A stretch of 32,228 nt of DNA from the NCBI GenBank assembly GCA_904419835.1, contig CAJFTA010000021.1, positions 1 through 32,228 on the forward strand, read 5' to 3'. Below are positions 23,343 to 31,579 of this stretch, piece by piece. The position numbers were made by a program, and so were the translations under genes. This stretch comes from an uncultured Pseudoflavonifractor sp. GTDB lineage: Bacteria; Bacillota; Clostridia; Oscillospirales; Oscillospiraceae. How positions within the stretch are numbered: the stretch's first letter is position 1; each line of letters begins with the position of its first letter. The notes beneath the pieces are model-generated. The model ran no database searches. It was not told where the DNA came from and saw only the letters and a program-made list of their open reading frames with translations.

Positions 23343-24692
23343 TCAGAGCGTTTTAATCAGATCTGCCAATTCGTGCGCGCAGGATTTGGCGGTCTCCTCA
23401 TCCTTGGCCTCTACCATCACCCGAATCAGGGCCTCGGTGCCGGAGGGGCGCACCAGAATGCGGCCATCCCCTGCCAGCCGGGCCTCCTGCTGGGCGATGG
23501 CGGCCTTCAGGGCGGCGTTGGCCATAATCTCCGCCTTTTTGGCCTTGTCGGCCACGGCCACGTTTACCAGCAGCTGGGGATAGCGCTTGCAGTCAGCCAC
23601 CAGCTGGGAGGCCTTCTTTCCGGAGGCATGCAGCAGGGCGAGCAGCTGAAGGGCGGTCAGCTGGCCGTCGCCGGTGGTGGCAAAGCGGCGGAAAATCATA
23701 TGGCCGGACTGCTCGCCGCCCAGCACATAGCCGCACTCCTCCATCTTCTCCAGCACGTTCCGGTCGCCCACGTCGGTGCAGATCAGCTGCATGCCCCGCT
23801 CCCGGCAGAACATGTGCAGGCCCAGATTGCTCATCACGGTAGCCACCACGGCGCTGCCGGGCAGTTCTCCCCTGCTCATCAGGTCCTTGCCGCAGACGGC
23901 CATGATCTGGTCGCCGTCAATCTCATTGCCCAGTTCGTCACAGGCCAGGCAGCGGTCGGCGTCGCCGTCAAAGGCGATGCCCAGATCGTAGCCGCCGGCC
24001 TTGACCATGGTGCACAGCTTATCCAGGTGGGTGGATCCGCAGCCGCTGTTGATGTTCACGCCGTCGGGGTCGGCGTTGATGACGTCTGTGTGCAACTCGG
24101 GGAACCGGTCGAACAGCCGGGCGGCAGTGGTGGAGGAGGCGCCGTTGGCGCAGTCCACCAGAATCCGCATTCCGGCCAGATCCGTGTTCACGGTGGAGGC
24201 CAGATGGTCAATATAATCCTCCCGCTCCTTCTGATCGGCGTAGATGACCCGGCCGATGTCGCCGTGGGTTTTCAGGGGAACCTCCCTGCCGGAGAGGATG
24301 ATGTCCTCAATCTCCCCCTCCAGCGCGTCAGAGAGCTTGAAGCCCTGGCCGTTGAAAATCTTGATGCCGTTGTGCTCAAAGGGGTTGTGAGAGGCGGAGA
24401 TGACAATTCCGGCGTCTGCATTGTTGTCCACTGTGATCCAGGCCACCGCCGGGGTGGGAATGACGCCCAGATGGAGCACATCCGCGCCGGCGGAGCACAG
24501 TCCGGCAATCAGGGCGCCCTCCAGCAGGTCGGAGGAGATGCGGGTGTCCTTGCCGATGGCCACCAGAGGCTTGTGGTTGCCCTCTTTCGTGAGCACCTGT
24601 GCGGCGGCCAGGCCAACCTTATAGGCCAGGTCGGCGTCCAGCCCGGCGTTGACCACGCCGCGGATTCCGTCTGTACCAAACAATTTCCCCAT
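23343..24692 (-). CDS. glmM: Phosphoglucosamine mutase
   Basis: Interconverts glucosamine 6- and 1-phosphate for UDP-GlcNAc and cell-wall synthesis. The start MGKLFGTDGIRGVVN is the GlmM signature; the phosphoserine loop ISASHNP has the active serine at residue 101. The metal loop DGDADRC lies near the middle, and the phosphate-binding RPSGTEALIRVM is at the C-terminus. 449 residues. I chose the ATG at 24692; a TTG two codons earlier is also possible and is closer to the AAGGA. It is the last gene of the ruvCAB-glmM unit, 63 bases after ruvB. Confidence 0.97.
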   Translation of the reverse strand: MGKLFGTDGIRGVVNAGLDADLAYKVGLAAAQVLTKEGNHKPLVAIGKDTRISSDLLEGALIAGLCSAGADVLHLGVIPTPAVAWITVDNNADAGIVISASHNPFEHNGIKIFNGQGFKLSDALEGEIEDIILSGREVPLKTHGDIGRVIYADQKEREDYIDHLASTVNTDLAGMRILVDCANGASSTTAARLFDRFPELHTDVINADPDGVNINSGCGSTHLDKLCTMVKAGGYDLGIAFDGDADRCLACDELGNEIDGDQIMAVCGKDLMSRGELPGSAVVATVMSNLGLHMFCRERGMQLICTDVGDRNVLEKMEECGYVLGGEQSGHMIFRRFATTGDGQLTALQLLALLHASGKKASQLVADCKRYPQLLVNVAVADKAKKAEIMANAALKAAIAQQEARLAGDGRILVRPSGTEALIRVMVEAKDEETAKSCAHELADLIKTL

Positions 24693-24755
24693 ATTCAAAA
24701 CATTCCTTTCCGCTGTGTATATTTTGATGGGACGCAGTCCCCATGTTGGCTTTTG

Positions 24756-25811
24756 TCAGAAAGACAGCTGATCCAACCCGTCGCCCCGGGGCACAGGCAG
24801 CCCCAGGTGCTCATAGGCCCGGCGGGTGACGCAGCGCCCTCTGGGCGTACGGGTCAGGAAGCCCATCTGCATCAGGTAGGGCTCATATACATCCTCCAGC
24901 GTAACAGCCTCCTCGTTGATGGTGGCCGCCAGGGTCTCCAGCCCCACCGGGCCGCCGCCGTAGTGCTCGATGATGCTGGTAAGCATCCGGCGGTCCACGG
25001 CGTCCAGACCCAGATAGTCCACCTCCAGAGCGCTGAGGGCCTGGTCGGCCACCTCCCGGGTGATGACGCCGCCCGCCCGCACCTGGGCGAAATCCCGTAC
25101 CCGGCGGAGCATCCGGTTGGCGATACGGGGCGTGCCCCGGCTCCGCCTGGCGATTTCCATGGCGCCTTCCGCCTCAATGGGTACGCCCAGGATGCCCGCA
25201 GAACGGGAGACAATCAGGGCCAGCTCCTCAGGGGTGTACAGCTCCAGCCGCAGCGTAACGCCGAAGCGATCCCGCAGAGGCGCGGACAACTGTCCCGCCC
25301 GGGTGGTGGCGCCGATAAGCGTGAACCTGGGCAGATCCAGCCGGATGGAGTTGGCGGAAGGACCCTTGCCGATGATGATATCGATGGCAAAATCCTCCAT
25401 GGCGGGATAGAGAATCTCCTCCACCGAGCGGTTGAGCCGGTGGATCTCATCTACAAACAGAATATCATTCTCCTGCAGGTTGGTCAGCAGGGCCGCCAGA
25501 TCCCCCGGCTTCTCGATGGCAGGGCCGGAGGTGATGCGGATGTTAACCCCCATCTCGTTGGCGATGATGCCGGACAGGGTGGTCTTGCCCAGGCCCGGAG
25601 GGCCGTGGAGCAGAACATGGTCCAGGGGCTCGCCCCGCATCTTGGCCGCCTGGATGAAGATCTCCAGGTTGCCCTTGGCCTTCTTCTGGCCGATGTACTC
25701 CGAGAGCGTCCTGGGGCGGAGGGAGCCCTCTGCCTCATCATCCCGGGTCAGGGATGTCGTCACCAGAGGCTCCTCGGTCTCAAAGCCGCTCTCCGAAAAA
25801 TCGATGCTCAA
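24756..25811 (-). CDS. ruvB: Holliday junction branch migration ATPase RuvB
   Basis: Motor subunit of the RuvAB complex. The 351-residue protein carries the AAA+ features GPPGLGKT (residues 70-77, Walker A), LFVDEIHRLN (Walker B), GATTRAG (sensor I and arginine finger region) and the C-terminal DNA-binding winged helix ending TPRGR-V. The LRPRTLSEYIGQ start of the domain is standard. The only reasonable start is TTG at 25811, about nine bases after AGAGGA. Confidence 0.97.
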   Translation of the reverse strand: MSIDFSESGFETEEPLVTTSLTRDDEAEGSLRPRTLSEYIGQKKAKGNLEIFIQAAKMRGEPLDHVLLHGPPGLGKTTLSGIIANEMGVNIRITSGPAIEKPGDLAALLTNLQENDILFVDEIHRLNRSVEEILYPAMEDFAIDIIIGKGPSANSIRLDLPRFTLIGATTRAGQLSAPLRDRFGVTLRLELYTPEELALIVSRSAGILGVPIEAEGAMEIARRSRGTPRIANRMLRRVRDFAQVRAGGVITREVADQALSALEVDYLGLDAVDRRMLTSIIEHYGGGPVGLETLAATINEEAVTLEDVYEPYLMQMGFLTRTPRGRCVTRRAYEHLGLPVPRGDGLDQLSF

Positions 25812-25863
25812 ATGCTCACTTCCTCTTCCGGGCGGACCCTGTGTCCGCCGGCTGTTATTGCGG

Positions 25864-26469
25864 TTACTTCATCATCTTCTTCAGGGCCTGCTTGATGATC
25901 TCCTCCAGGGCCAGCGTCTCCATGTCGATGTCCTTCAGGGCGGCAGCCGCCTCAGCCTGACTGTACCCCAGGACGGCCAGAGCGGCAGCCGCCTCGCTGG
26001 CCTTGTTCTGGGGGATGACCGTGACGCCGGTGCCGCCGTAGCTCTCTCCGCCGGGGGTGGAGAGCTGCCCCTTGGCCAGCTTATCCTTCAGCTCCAGAAT
26101 GATGCGCTGGGCGATCTTCTTGCCGATGCCCGGGGCCACGGTGAGGGCCTTCTCGTCGCCGGTGATGATGGATGTGGCCAACCCCTCCGGGGTGGCGGAG
26201 GACAGGATGGACAGCGCCGCCTTGGGACCCACGCCGGACACGCCGATGAGCAGCTGGAAACAGTTGAGCTCATTCTCGCTGGCAAAGCCGTAGAGCTCCA
26301 TGGCGTCCTCACGGACGTTGAGATAGGTGTAAAGGGTGGCGTTCTCCCCTTTCCGCAGCCGGGCAAGGGTGTTGTTGGTGGTGCGGCAGGCATAGCCCAC
26401 GCCGCCGCAGTCCACAACGGCCAGATAGGGCGCCATGTGGACCACAGGTCCTTTCACATAGTAAAACAT
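25864..26469 (-). CDS. ruvA: Holliday junction branch migration protein RuvA
   Basis: The 201-residue tetrameric DNA-binding subunit of RuvAB. It has an N-terminal OB domain (YYVKGPVV...VVDCGGVGYACRT), helix-hairpin-helix motifs (FQLLIGVSGVGPKAALSILS and VAPGIGKKIAQRIILELKDKL) and a C-terminal UBA-like domain III (AAAALAVLGYSQAEAAAALKDID) that contacts RuvB. It starts 28 bases after ruvC ends. Confidence 0.97.
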   Translation of the reverse strand: MFYYVKGPVVHMAPYLAVVDCGGVGYACRTTNNTLARLRKGENATLYTYLNVREDAMELYGFASENELNCFQLLIGVSGVGPKAALSILSSATPEGLATSIITGDEKALTVAPGIGKKIAQRIILELKDKLAKGQLSTPGGESYGGTGVTVIPQNKASEAAAALAVLGYSQAEAAAALKDIDMETLALEEIIKQALKKMMK

Positions 26470-26497
26470 ATCGGTTCCTCACTGTATCTGTCAATTG

Positions 26498-27037
26498 TCA
26501 GCGGCGGTTATCCCGGACGGCATACCGGCCGCTGCCCGGCCGGGCAGAATCCATCAGGGACAGCCTGGAGGAGGACGAACGGGCGTGGCACAGGGCGATG
26601 GCCACGGCGTCCGCCGCGTCATCCGGCTTGGGCACGTCCTTCAGCCCCAGCAGGCGCCTGGTCATGTCCATCACCTGCCGCTTTTCCGCCTTGCCGTACC
26701 CCACCACCGCCTGCTTGACCTGGGAGGGGCTGTACTCGAAAATGGGGACGCAGGCCCGCTCGGCCTCGGTCAGAATGACCCCTCTGGCCTGGGCCACGCC
26801 AATGCCGGTGGTCACGTTCTGGTTGAAGAACAGCTCCTCCACCGCCATGGCGTCCGGTTTGAACTGGCGGAGCAGGGTGGCCATATCGTCTGATATCTGG
26901 AGCAGCCGGGCGGGCAGCGGCAGCCCCGCCGGAGTGGTGATGGCGCCGCACCGGATCAGCCTCTGCCGCCCCGGCGCCGCCTCCAGCACACCGAAGCCCA
27001 CGATGGCGAAGCCCGGGTCTATTCCCAAAATGATCAT
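26498..27037 (-). CDS. ruvC: Crossover junction endodeoxyribonuclease RuvC
   Basis: Resolves Holliday junctions. The 179-residue protein has GIDPG (Asp7), AVEELFFNQN (Glu67/Glu68) and DDAADAVAIA (Asp140, Asp143), the four acidic catalytic positions of RuvC. I start it at the ATG at 27037, five bases after CAGGAGG; open sequence upstream runs back through the promoter and the xerD terminator. First gene of a ruvC-ruvA-ruvB-glmM unit. Confidence 0.97.
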   Translation of the reverse strand: MIILGIDPGFAIVGFGVLEAAPGRQRLIRCGAITTPAGLPLPARLLQISDDMATLLRQFKPDAMAVEELFFNQNVTTGIGVAQARGVILTEAERACVPIFEYSPSQVKQAVVGYGKAEKRQVMDMTRRLLGLKDVPKPDDAADAVAIALCHARSSSSRLSLMDSARPGSGRYAVRDNRR

Positions 27038-27066
27038 GGCAACCTCCTGGGTATACATACGGGTTA

Positions 27067-27095
27067 ATTCTATCACGGCGAAGGATATGGCGCAA
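27067..27095 (-). promoter_or_regulatory. Promoter of ruvC-ruvA-ruvB-glmM
   Basis: Minus strand TTGCGC (27090-27095), 17-base spacer, TAGAAT (27067-27072). Confidence 0.72.
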
Positions 27096-27114
27096 CTAAG
27101 AATTATGGGAGAAC

Positions 27115-27161
27115 AAAACAGCAGACGCCGCGGCAGAATCCGCCGCGGCGTCTGCTGTTTT
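27115..27161 (-). terminator. Terminator of the proC-spoIIM-xerD unit
   Basis: A perfect 20-bp stem (27115-27134 with 27142-27161) around a 7-base loop, ending in TTTT on both strands. Confidence 0.93.
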
Positions 27162-27203
27162 AGAAGGAGAACGATAAACGGAAGTTCCGTCCCCATCCTC
27201 AGC

Positions 27204-28082
27204 TTATGCGCGGGGATGGGCTTTGTTGTACACATCTTTCAGCTTCTGGTTTACCAGCTGAGCATATATCTGGGTGGACGAGATGTCGGCGTGGCCCAGC
27301 ATCTCCTGGATGGACCGCAGATCCGCGCCGTTCTCCAGCAGATGGGCCGCGAAGGAGTGCCGCAGGGTGTGGGGCGTGATGTCCTTGCGGATGCCCGCCT
27401 TCTCCTGGTAGTGCTTGATGATCTTCCAGAAGCCCTGGCGGCTCATGCGCTCCCCGTTCATGTTGACAAACAGGGCCTTCTCATCCGGGTGCTCAATCAT
27501 CTGGGGGCGGACCTGAGTGATATAGCTGGCCAGCGCCCGCACGGCGGCGGAGTAGAGTGGGATGATCCGTTCTTTGTTCCGCCCCACGCAGCGGATAAAG
27601 CCGGCGGAGAGGTTGACGTGCTCCAGGTTCAGTCCAATCAGCTCGGAGACCCGGATGCCGGTGGCGTACAGCAGCTCCAGCATGGCCTTGTCCCGGCAGC
27701 CCTTGGCGTCAGAGGGGTCGGGCTGCTCCAGAAACAGATCCACCTCTTTGCTGGTGAGGATCTGGGGCAGCTTCCGCTCCACCTTGGCGGGGGTAATCCC
27801 CCGCACGGGATTGACGGCTACAACGCCGACGCCGATCAGAAAGTTATAGAAAGACTTCATGGAGGCCAGGCTTCTGGTCACCGTGGCCACAGACTTTCCT
27901 TTTCCGGACAGATGCTTCACATATCGCTCCACATCCGCCTGTCCGGCCTGCTCCGCCGTCAGGCCCTCCCCCTCCAGCCAGCCTGCGTACTGGTGGATAT
28001 CCCGCAGGTAGGAGCTGAGTGTGTTGAGGGACGCCTTTTTCTCTGTTTTCAGGTATGACTCATACTCTTTTAAATAATCCAT
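27204..28082 (-). CDS. xerD: Tyrosine recombinase XerD-like
   Basis: Site-specific recombinase that, with its partner, resolves chromosome dimers at dif. The 292-residue protein has the N-terminal core-binding domain (KTEKKASLNTLSSYLRDI) and a catalytic domain with Arg144 (TGIRVSEL), Lys170, His238-x-x-Arg241 (HTLRHSFAAHLL), His264 and Tyr273 (STQIYAQL). I prefer the ATG at 28082, which fits the family start. An ATG at 28100 is in frame but has no good ribosome binding site. XerD and XerC cannot be told apart firmly by eye; the spoIIM-linked position matches B. subtilis ripX (xerD). Confidence 0.93.
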   Translation of the reverse strand: MDYLKEYESYLKTEKKASLNTLSSYLRDIHQYAGWLEGEGLTAEQAGQADVERYVKHLSGKGKSVATVTRSLASMKSFYNFLIGVGVVAVNPVRGITPAKVERKLPQILTSKEVDLFLEQPDPSDAKGCRDKAMLELLYATGIRVSELIGLNLEHVNLSAGFIRCVGRNKERIIPLYSAAVRALASYITQVRPQMIEHPDEKALFVNMNGERMSRQGFWKIIKHYQEKAGIRKDITPHTLRHSFAAHLLENGADLRSIQEMLGHADISSTQIYAQLVNQKLKDVYNKAHPRA

Positions 28083-28142
28083 CCCCTGCCGCGTCTCCAT
28101 CCTATGTAGAATTCGGCGGCTCTGCCCAAGGCAGGTACACGC

Positions 28143-28772
28143 CTATGCCGCCAGCATCCCGGCCGCCCACGCCACAAGGGTGGGGACAGCCAGATATTCC
28201 AGCAGTATACACACGCAGAACGCCCCGGCGCACATGCCGCAGCGTAAAAAGTAGGCCCGGCCGAAGGGGGAATCTCTCCTGCCCTCCCCCATGGTCCGTC
28301 TGGCCAGGCGGGCCGAAGCCGTCAGCCCCTGAGCGCCCAGAACAAAGAGCGCCGGAATACTGACTGCTCCGGATACACCAAAAATCAGCGCGGCCGCAAA
28401 GCAGCCCTCACTGCCGAACATTCGAACAAAGGAGGACACTGCAAAGGACAACAGAAATCCCCGGGCGGAAAACAAAATTGGAATACCCAGTATTCCCAGT
28501 GCGGTAAAGCTCAGGGCAACTGTAAAAACAGGCCAGCGGAGCTGCTCCCATATCAGCGGAAGCAGGGCGGGCGGCTGTACGCCTCCCTCCCCTGCGGCCG
28601 AGAGAAAGCCCTGAATGTAGGCTGTCAGGCTCTCCCCGCCGCTGCCTTTGGCGGCGGCCGCCAGCAGACACCCCGCCGCGCTGCCCAGAAAAAAGCAAAT
28701 CCCTATCGCTGCCAGAGCGGGGCCCCCGCCCTCTGCGGGGACATCCCACACTCCTGCCACAGCTCTGCGCAT
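28143..28772 (-). CDS. spoIIM: Stage II sporulation protein M-like membrane protein
   Basis: The 209-residue protein has five to six hydrophobic segments. SpoIIM is a membrane protein needed with SpoIID and SpoIIP for septal wall degradation during engulfment. Recognition here rests on the layout: an N-terminal FFLGSAAGCLL helix, then a long helix pair with GIPILFSARGFLLSF resembling the GLPVIF...KGIVVGF block of B. subtilis SpoIIM, and IPALFVLG near residue 140. Length also agrees. It sits beside xerD as in B. subtilis. GGAGG is nine bases before the ATG. The match is by eye, so moderate confidence. Confidence 0.7.
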   Translation of the reverse strand: MRRAVAGVWDVPAEGGGPALAAIGICFFLGSAAGCLLAAAAKGSGGESLTAYIQGFLSAAGEGGVQPPALLPLIWEQLRWPVFTVALSFTALGILGIPILFSARGFLLSFAVSSFVRMFGSEGCFAAALIFGVSGAVSIPALFVLGAQGLTASARLARRTMGEGRRDSPFGRAYFLRCGMCAGAFCVCILLEYLAVPTLVAWAAGMLAA

Positions 28773-28828
28773 GGGCCGTCACCTCCACGACAGCCTATGC
28801 GCACCGGCGGGGAATTAGAAGGACAGCC

Positions 28829-29620
28829 TCATTTGCCCAGCTCCTGAGAACGGCGGACACAGCGCTCCATGGCCTCGTTCACCATTTCCTCAAAACGGTA
28901 ATCGTCAAAGGCGGTCATGGCGGCCAGGGTTGTGCCGCCGGGGGAACACACCTGCCGCTTCAGCTCTCCGGCGGTCTTCCCGCTCTCCAGCAGCATCCGG
29001 GCAGAGCCCTCCATGGTGAGGGCCGCCATGCGCAGCGCCTCGTCCGGCGCCAGACCCAGAGCCTGCCCGGCGCTCACCATGGCGTCAGCCATGCGGAAGA
29101 AGTAGGCCGGAGAGGAGCCGGCGGCGGCGATCACCGCGTCGATCAGGGCCTCCGGCACCACGAACACCTCGCCCGCGGAGGAGAACACGGCCTTCACCGC
29201 CGCAAAGATCTCCTCCGGCACATCGCCGGACTGAACCAGGGCGGTGCAGCCCTTTCCGACCAGCAGGGGCGTGTTGGGCATGGCGCGCATCACGTGGCAC
29301 CCGGGCAGCTGCTCCCGCAGCCAGGCGAGGGAGTATCCAGGGGAAATCGAGAGGACCCCTTTGCCTTTTGCCTGTTCTGCAATTTGAGGCAAAACCTGGC
29401 CGAACATCTGGGGCTTAATCCCGAGAATGACCAAATCAGTCTCCCGAACCACCTGGCAATTATCGGTGGTGGTATGAATGCCCAGGCGGGCAAAGCGCTC
29501 CAGCTTATCCCCATGGTGGTTGGAAATCCACAGCTGTTCCGCCTGGAGAAGGCCGCCCTTTAAAACGCCGTCCAAAATAGCGCCCGACATATTGCCCGCG
29601 CCAATAAATCCCAATTTCAA
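28829..29620 (-). CDS. proC: Pyrroline-5-carboxylate reductase
   Basis: Final step of proline synthesis: NAD(P)H-dependent reduction of P5C. The 263-residue protein begins KLGFIGAGNMSGAIL (dinucleotide-binding loop) and contains VILGIKPQMF, the HVMRAMPNTPLLVGKG block, and the dimer-domain stretch containing SSPAYFFRMADAM, GEL...VCSPGGTTLA. The start codon is TTG at 29620, eight bases after GGAGG; no ATG is nearby in frame. First gene of a unit with spoIIM and xerD. Confidence 0.96.
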   Translation of the reverse strand: MKLGFIGAGNMSGAILDGVLKGGLLQAEQLWISNHHGDKLERFARLGIHTTTDNCQVVRETDLVILGIKPQMFGQVLPQIAEQAKGKGVLSISPGYSLAWLREQLPGCHVMRAMPNTPLLVGKGCTALVQSGDVPEEIFAAVKAVFSSAGEVFVVPEALIDAVIAAAGSSPAYFFRMADAMVSAGQALGLAPDEALRMAALTMEGSARMLLESGKTAGELKRQVCSPGGTTLAAMTAFDDYRFEEMVNEAMERCVRRSQELGK

Positions 29621-29657
29621 ATGACAGCCCTCCTTTTTACCTATGTTTACGGATTAT

Positions 29658-29686
29658 AATATATCTCTTCCGAAGAATTAACGCAA
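29658..29686 (-). promoter_or_regulatory. Probable promoter of proC-spoIIM-xerD
   Basis: Minus strand TTGCGT (29681-29686), 17-base spacer, TATATT (29658-29663). An overlapping TATAAT (29653-29658) may be the true -10 with a weaker -35. Confidence 0.6.
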
Positions 29687-29718
29687 GAAATACAAAGTAA
29701 AAAAATTATTTTTGTATA

Positions 29719-29756
29719 TTATGACAAATTATTATGTAAAATAAATTATGTAAACT
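29719..29756. repeat. Three tandem TTATG-type 11-mers in an AT-rich island
   Basis: TTATGACAAAT (29719-29729), TTATGTAAAAT (29732-29742) and TTATGTAAACT (29746-29756) follow one another at 13- and 14-base intervals, in the proC-scfB interval. The surrounding 29690-29760 is almost free of G and C, unlike the rest of the window. The last copy equals the XerD arm of the Firmicute dif site. No gene is seen in 29621-29900. Confidence 0.75.
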
Positions 29757-29768
29757 ACGACGTCAAAG

Positions 29769-29802
29769 AAAATAGGCGCTCTCTTGTGAGGGCGCCTATT
29801 TT
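29769..29802 (-). terminator. Terminator downstream of scfB
   Basis: A 12-bp stem (29769-29780 with 29791-29802, one G-U pair on the RNA) followed by a T-containing tail, about 100 bases after the scfB stop. Confidence 0.75.
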
Positions 29803-29900
29803 GTCGAAAAATGTATTGTTTTTCTTGAATATCGCGAAAATAGCGGCAAGTTTTCCGGTGCAACTTGGTGATTACGTTTTGTATAATTACAATCTGTATA

Positions 29901-31283
29901 TCAGTCGCCCATGCCGGCCGCAATGGCCCGAAGGGCAATGGCGCACTCGAGCCGCTTGCGCTCCAGCTCGCAGCCCACATGGTGGGGCTTTTTTATGTCT
30001 CCATTGACAAGCAGGTTGGAGGCGCTGCAGCCGCCGGAGCAGTAAAAACGCGCCCAGCAGTCCTTACAGTCCTCTCTGGTATAGATATTCAGGTTGGAGA
30101 AGGCTTTGGAGATCTCCATGTTGAAGGTACCCTCATAGAGGTTGCCCAGCTTATAATCCTCGTTGCCCACAAACTGGTGGCAGGGGTAGATGTCCCCCTC
30201 CGGGGTGATGGCCACATACTCGCAGCCGGCGCCGCAGCCCCGCAGCCGCTTGATGACGCAGGGGCCCTGGGCCAGGTCCACATTGAAGTGGAAGAAGTTC
30301 ACCTCGGGGTGCTTGCGCAGCTCCTCCGCCAGCTTCTCATACTCGGCCAGGATAGCGGGCACATCCTCCTCCCGGAGGGCATAGGGGTCCTCGGGTCCGC
30401 CCACCACAGGCTCCACCGAGATGTTCTTGGCGCCCAGGGAGGCCATGTGCATCACGTCGGCAGCAAAGTCCAGGTTGTCCCGGGTGAAGGTGCCGCGGAG
30501 ATAGTAGTCCTTGTCTCCCCTGCCGGCGATGAGCTTCTGGAACTTGGGGACGATCACATCATAGCTGCCCTTGCCGTTGACAGTGGGGCGCATCCGGTCG
30601 TTGACCTCCTTGCGTCCATCGATGGACAGGACGGCGTTGGACATCTCCCGGTTGATATACTCGATATTTTCGTCGTTGAGCAGGACGCCGTTGGTTGTAA
30701 TAGTAAAGCGGAAGCACTTGTCATGCTCCTTCTCAATGGAGCGGGCGTACTCCACCGTCTTCTTCACGGTGTCCATGGCCATCAGAGGCTCGCCGCCGAA
30801 GAAGTCCACCTCAATGTTCCGCCGCTTGCCGGAGCGCTCGATGACAAAGTCAATGGCCCGCTTGGCGGTCTCAAAGTCCATGGTCATGCGGTGGCCGGTG
30901 CCGAAGTCTCCGGTGGAGGCGAAGCAGTACTTGCAGCGGAGGTTACAGTCGTGGGACACGTGGAGGCACAGGGCCTTGATGGGCGCCTCCCGCTGCATGG
31001 CCACGGCGGCGGCCGGGTCGATGTAGTCGTCCTCCACAAAGAGGAGTCCCTCCTCCTGGAGGTCCCGCAGGTCCTGCCAAGCCTCCTCCAGCGCCTCGGC
31101 GCTGTACTGGGGCAGCTGGGCGGCCAGGTCTGCCGGGCAGTGCTCGGCCATCTGGCCGGGGTTGGCGTTCTGCCGGTTCAGCGCCTCCAGCAGGTCATAG
31201 GCGGTCTTGTCCAGTACATGGACAGCGCCGCTGTTTACATCCACGGCGACATATACGCCAAGGGCGGTAAAAGTATGTACCAT
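29901..31283 (-). CDS. scfB: SCIFF peptide radical SAM maturase
   Basis: Introduces a thioether cross-link into the SCIFF precursor. The 460-residue enzyme has an N-terminal PqqD-like recognition region (about residues 1-85), the radical SAM motif CNLRCKYC (Cys113, Cys117, Cys120), an FFGGEPL block near residue 158, and a C-terminal SPASM region with many cysteines (CGAGCEY, CHQF, CKDC, YCSGGC) for auxiliary iron-sulfur clusters. I start at the ATG at 31283, eight bases after AGGAG, since the open frame before it covers the intercistronic hairpin and scfA. Characterised relatives include CteB of C. thermocellum. Directly downstream of its substrate gene. Confidence 0.96.
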   Translation of the reverse strand: MVHTFTALGVYVAVDVNSGAVHVLDKTAYDLLEALNRQNANPGQMAEHCPADLAAQLPQYSAEALEEAWQDLRDLQEEGLLFVEDDYIDPAAAVAMQREAPIKALCLHVSHDCNLRCKYCFASTGDFGTGHRMTMDFETAKRAIDFVIERSGKRRNIEVDFFGGEPLMAMDTVKKTVEYARSIEKEHDKCFRFTITTNGVLLNDENIEYINREMSNAVLSIDGRKEVNDRMRPTVNGKGSYDVIVPKFQKLIAGRGDKDYYLRGTFTRDNLDFAADVMHMASLGAKNISVEPVVGGPEDPYALREEDVPAILAEYEKLAEELRKHPEVNFFHFNVDLAQGPCVIKRLRGCGAGCEYVAITPEGDIYPCHQFVGNEDYKLGNLYEGTFNMEISKAFSNLNIYTREDCKDCWARFYCSGGCSASNLLVNGDIKKPHHVGCELERKRLECAIALRAIAAGMGD

Positions 31284-31308
31284 TCTTTTCTCTCCTAATG
31301 ACAGGCAC

Positions 31309-31341
31309 GGAAACGGGGTGGGCAAAACCCACCCCGTTCCC
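31309..31341 (-). other. Stem-loop between scfA and scfB
   Basis: An 11-bp GC-rich stem (31312-31322 with 31328-31338), extended beyond one mismatch, with a 5-base loop. No T-run follows on the minus strand, so it is not a full terminator. It may protect the short scfA mRNA or reduce read-through into scfB. Confidence 0.8.
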
Positions 31342-31357
31342 AGTCTTGTTGTTTGAC

Positions 31358-31501
31358 TTACTTGTTGTTCTCGCACTTCTGGTTGGCAACCGTGCAAGAG
31401 GTCTTACAAGCGGACTGGCAAGAAGTCTGGCACTCGCCGCAGCCGCCGTGAGCAGCGCTGTTCTTCAGGGTAGCGCCGTTAAGCGTCTTCACATGCTTCA
31501 T
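31358..31501 (-). CDS. scfA: SCIFF precursor peptide (six cysteines in forty-five)
   Basis: A 47-residue ribosomally made precursor. The start MKHVKTLNGATLKNSAAHGG leads to a cysteine-rich core with cysteines at 21, 24, 28, 32, 36 and 43. The core GCGECQTSCQSACKTSCT is nearly identical to the SCIFF consensus (TIGR03973). In the C. thermocellum system a thioether bridge joins Cys32 and Thr37; both positions are present here. AGGAGGGG is six bases before the ATG. It has its own strong promoter. The mature peptide's role is unknown in any organism to my knowledge. Confidence 0.97.
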   Translation of the reverse strand: MKHVKTLNGATLKNSAAHGGCGECQTSCQSACKTSCTVANQKCENNK

Positions 31502-31543
31502 CTGTTTCCCCTCCTCCACTGTCGTTTTTTGGAGCTTCGATTC

Positions 31544-31572
31544 ATTATAGCATAGGAAGCGGCCCATTTCAA
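31544..31572 (-). promoter_or_regulatory. Strong promoter of scfA
   Basis: Minus strand TTGAAA (31567-31572), 17-base spacer, perfect TATAAT (31544-31549). It lies just beyond the end of the TIGR04086-like gene. Confidence 0.9.
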
Positions 31573-31579
31573 TCCATTT

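Noticed and set aside
23340..25895. An 851-codon open frame on the plus strand
   Set aside because: It runs antisense across both glmM and ruvB, which have clear catalytic motifs. The peptide is a repetitive Gly/His/Gln/Ala-rich product typical of antisense GC-rich genes.
29690..29760. A complete dif site
   Set aside because: Only the XerD arm matches fully. The XerC arm and centre are poor and there is no coding-strand switch across the site, so it is reported only as a curious match.
29865..31298. A 477-codon plus-strand open frame
   Set aside because: It is antisense to scfB; composition is low-complexity and no family is recognisable.
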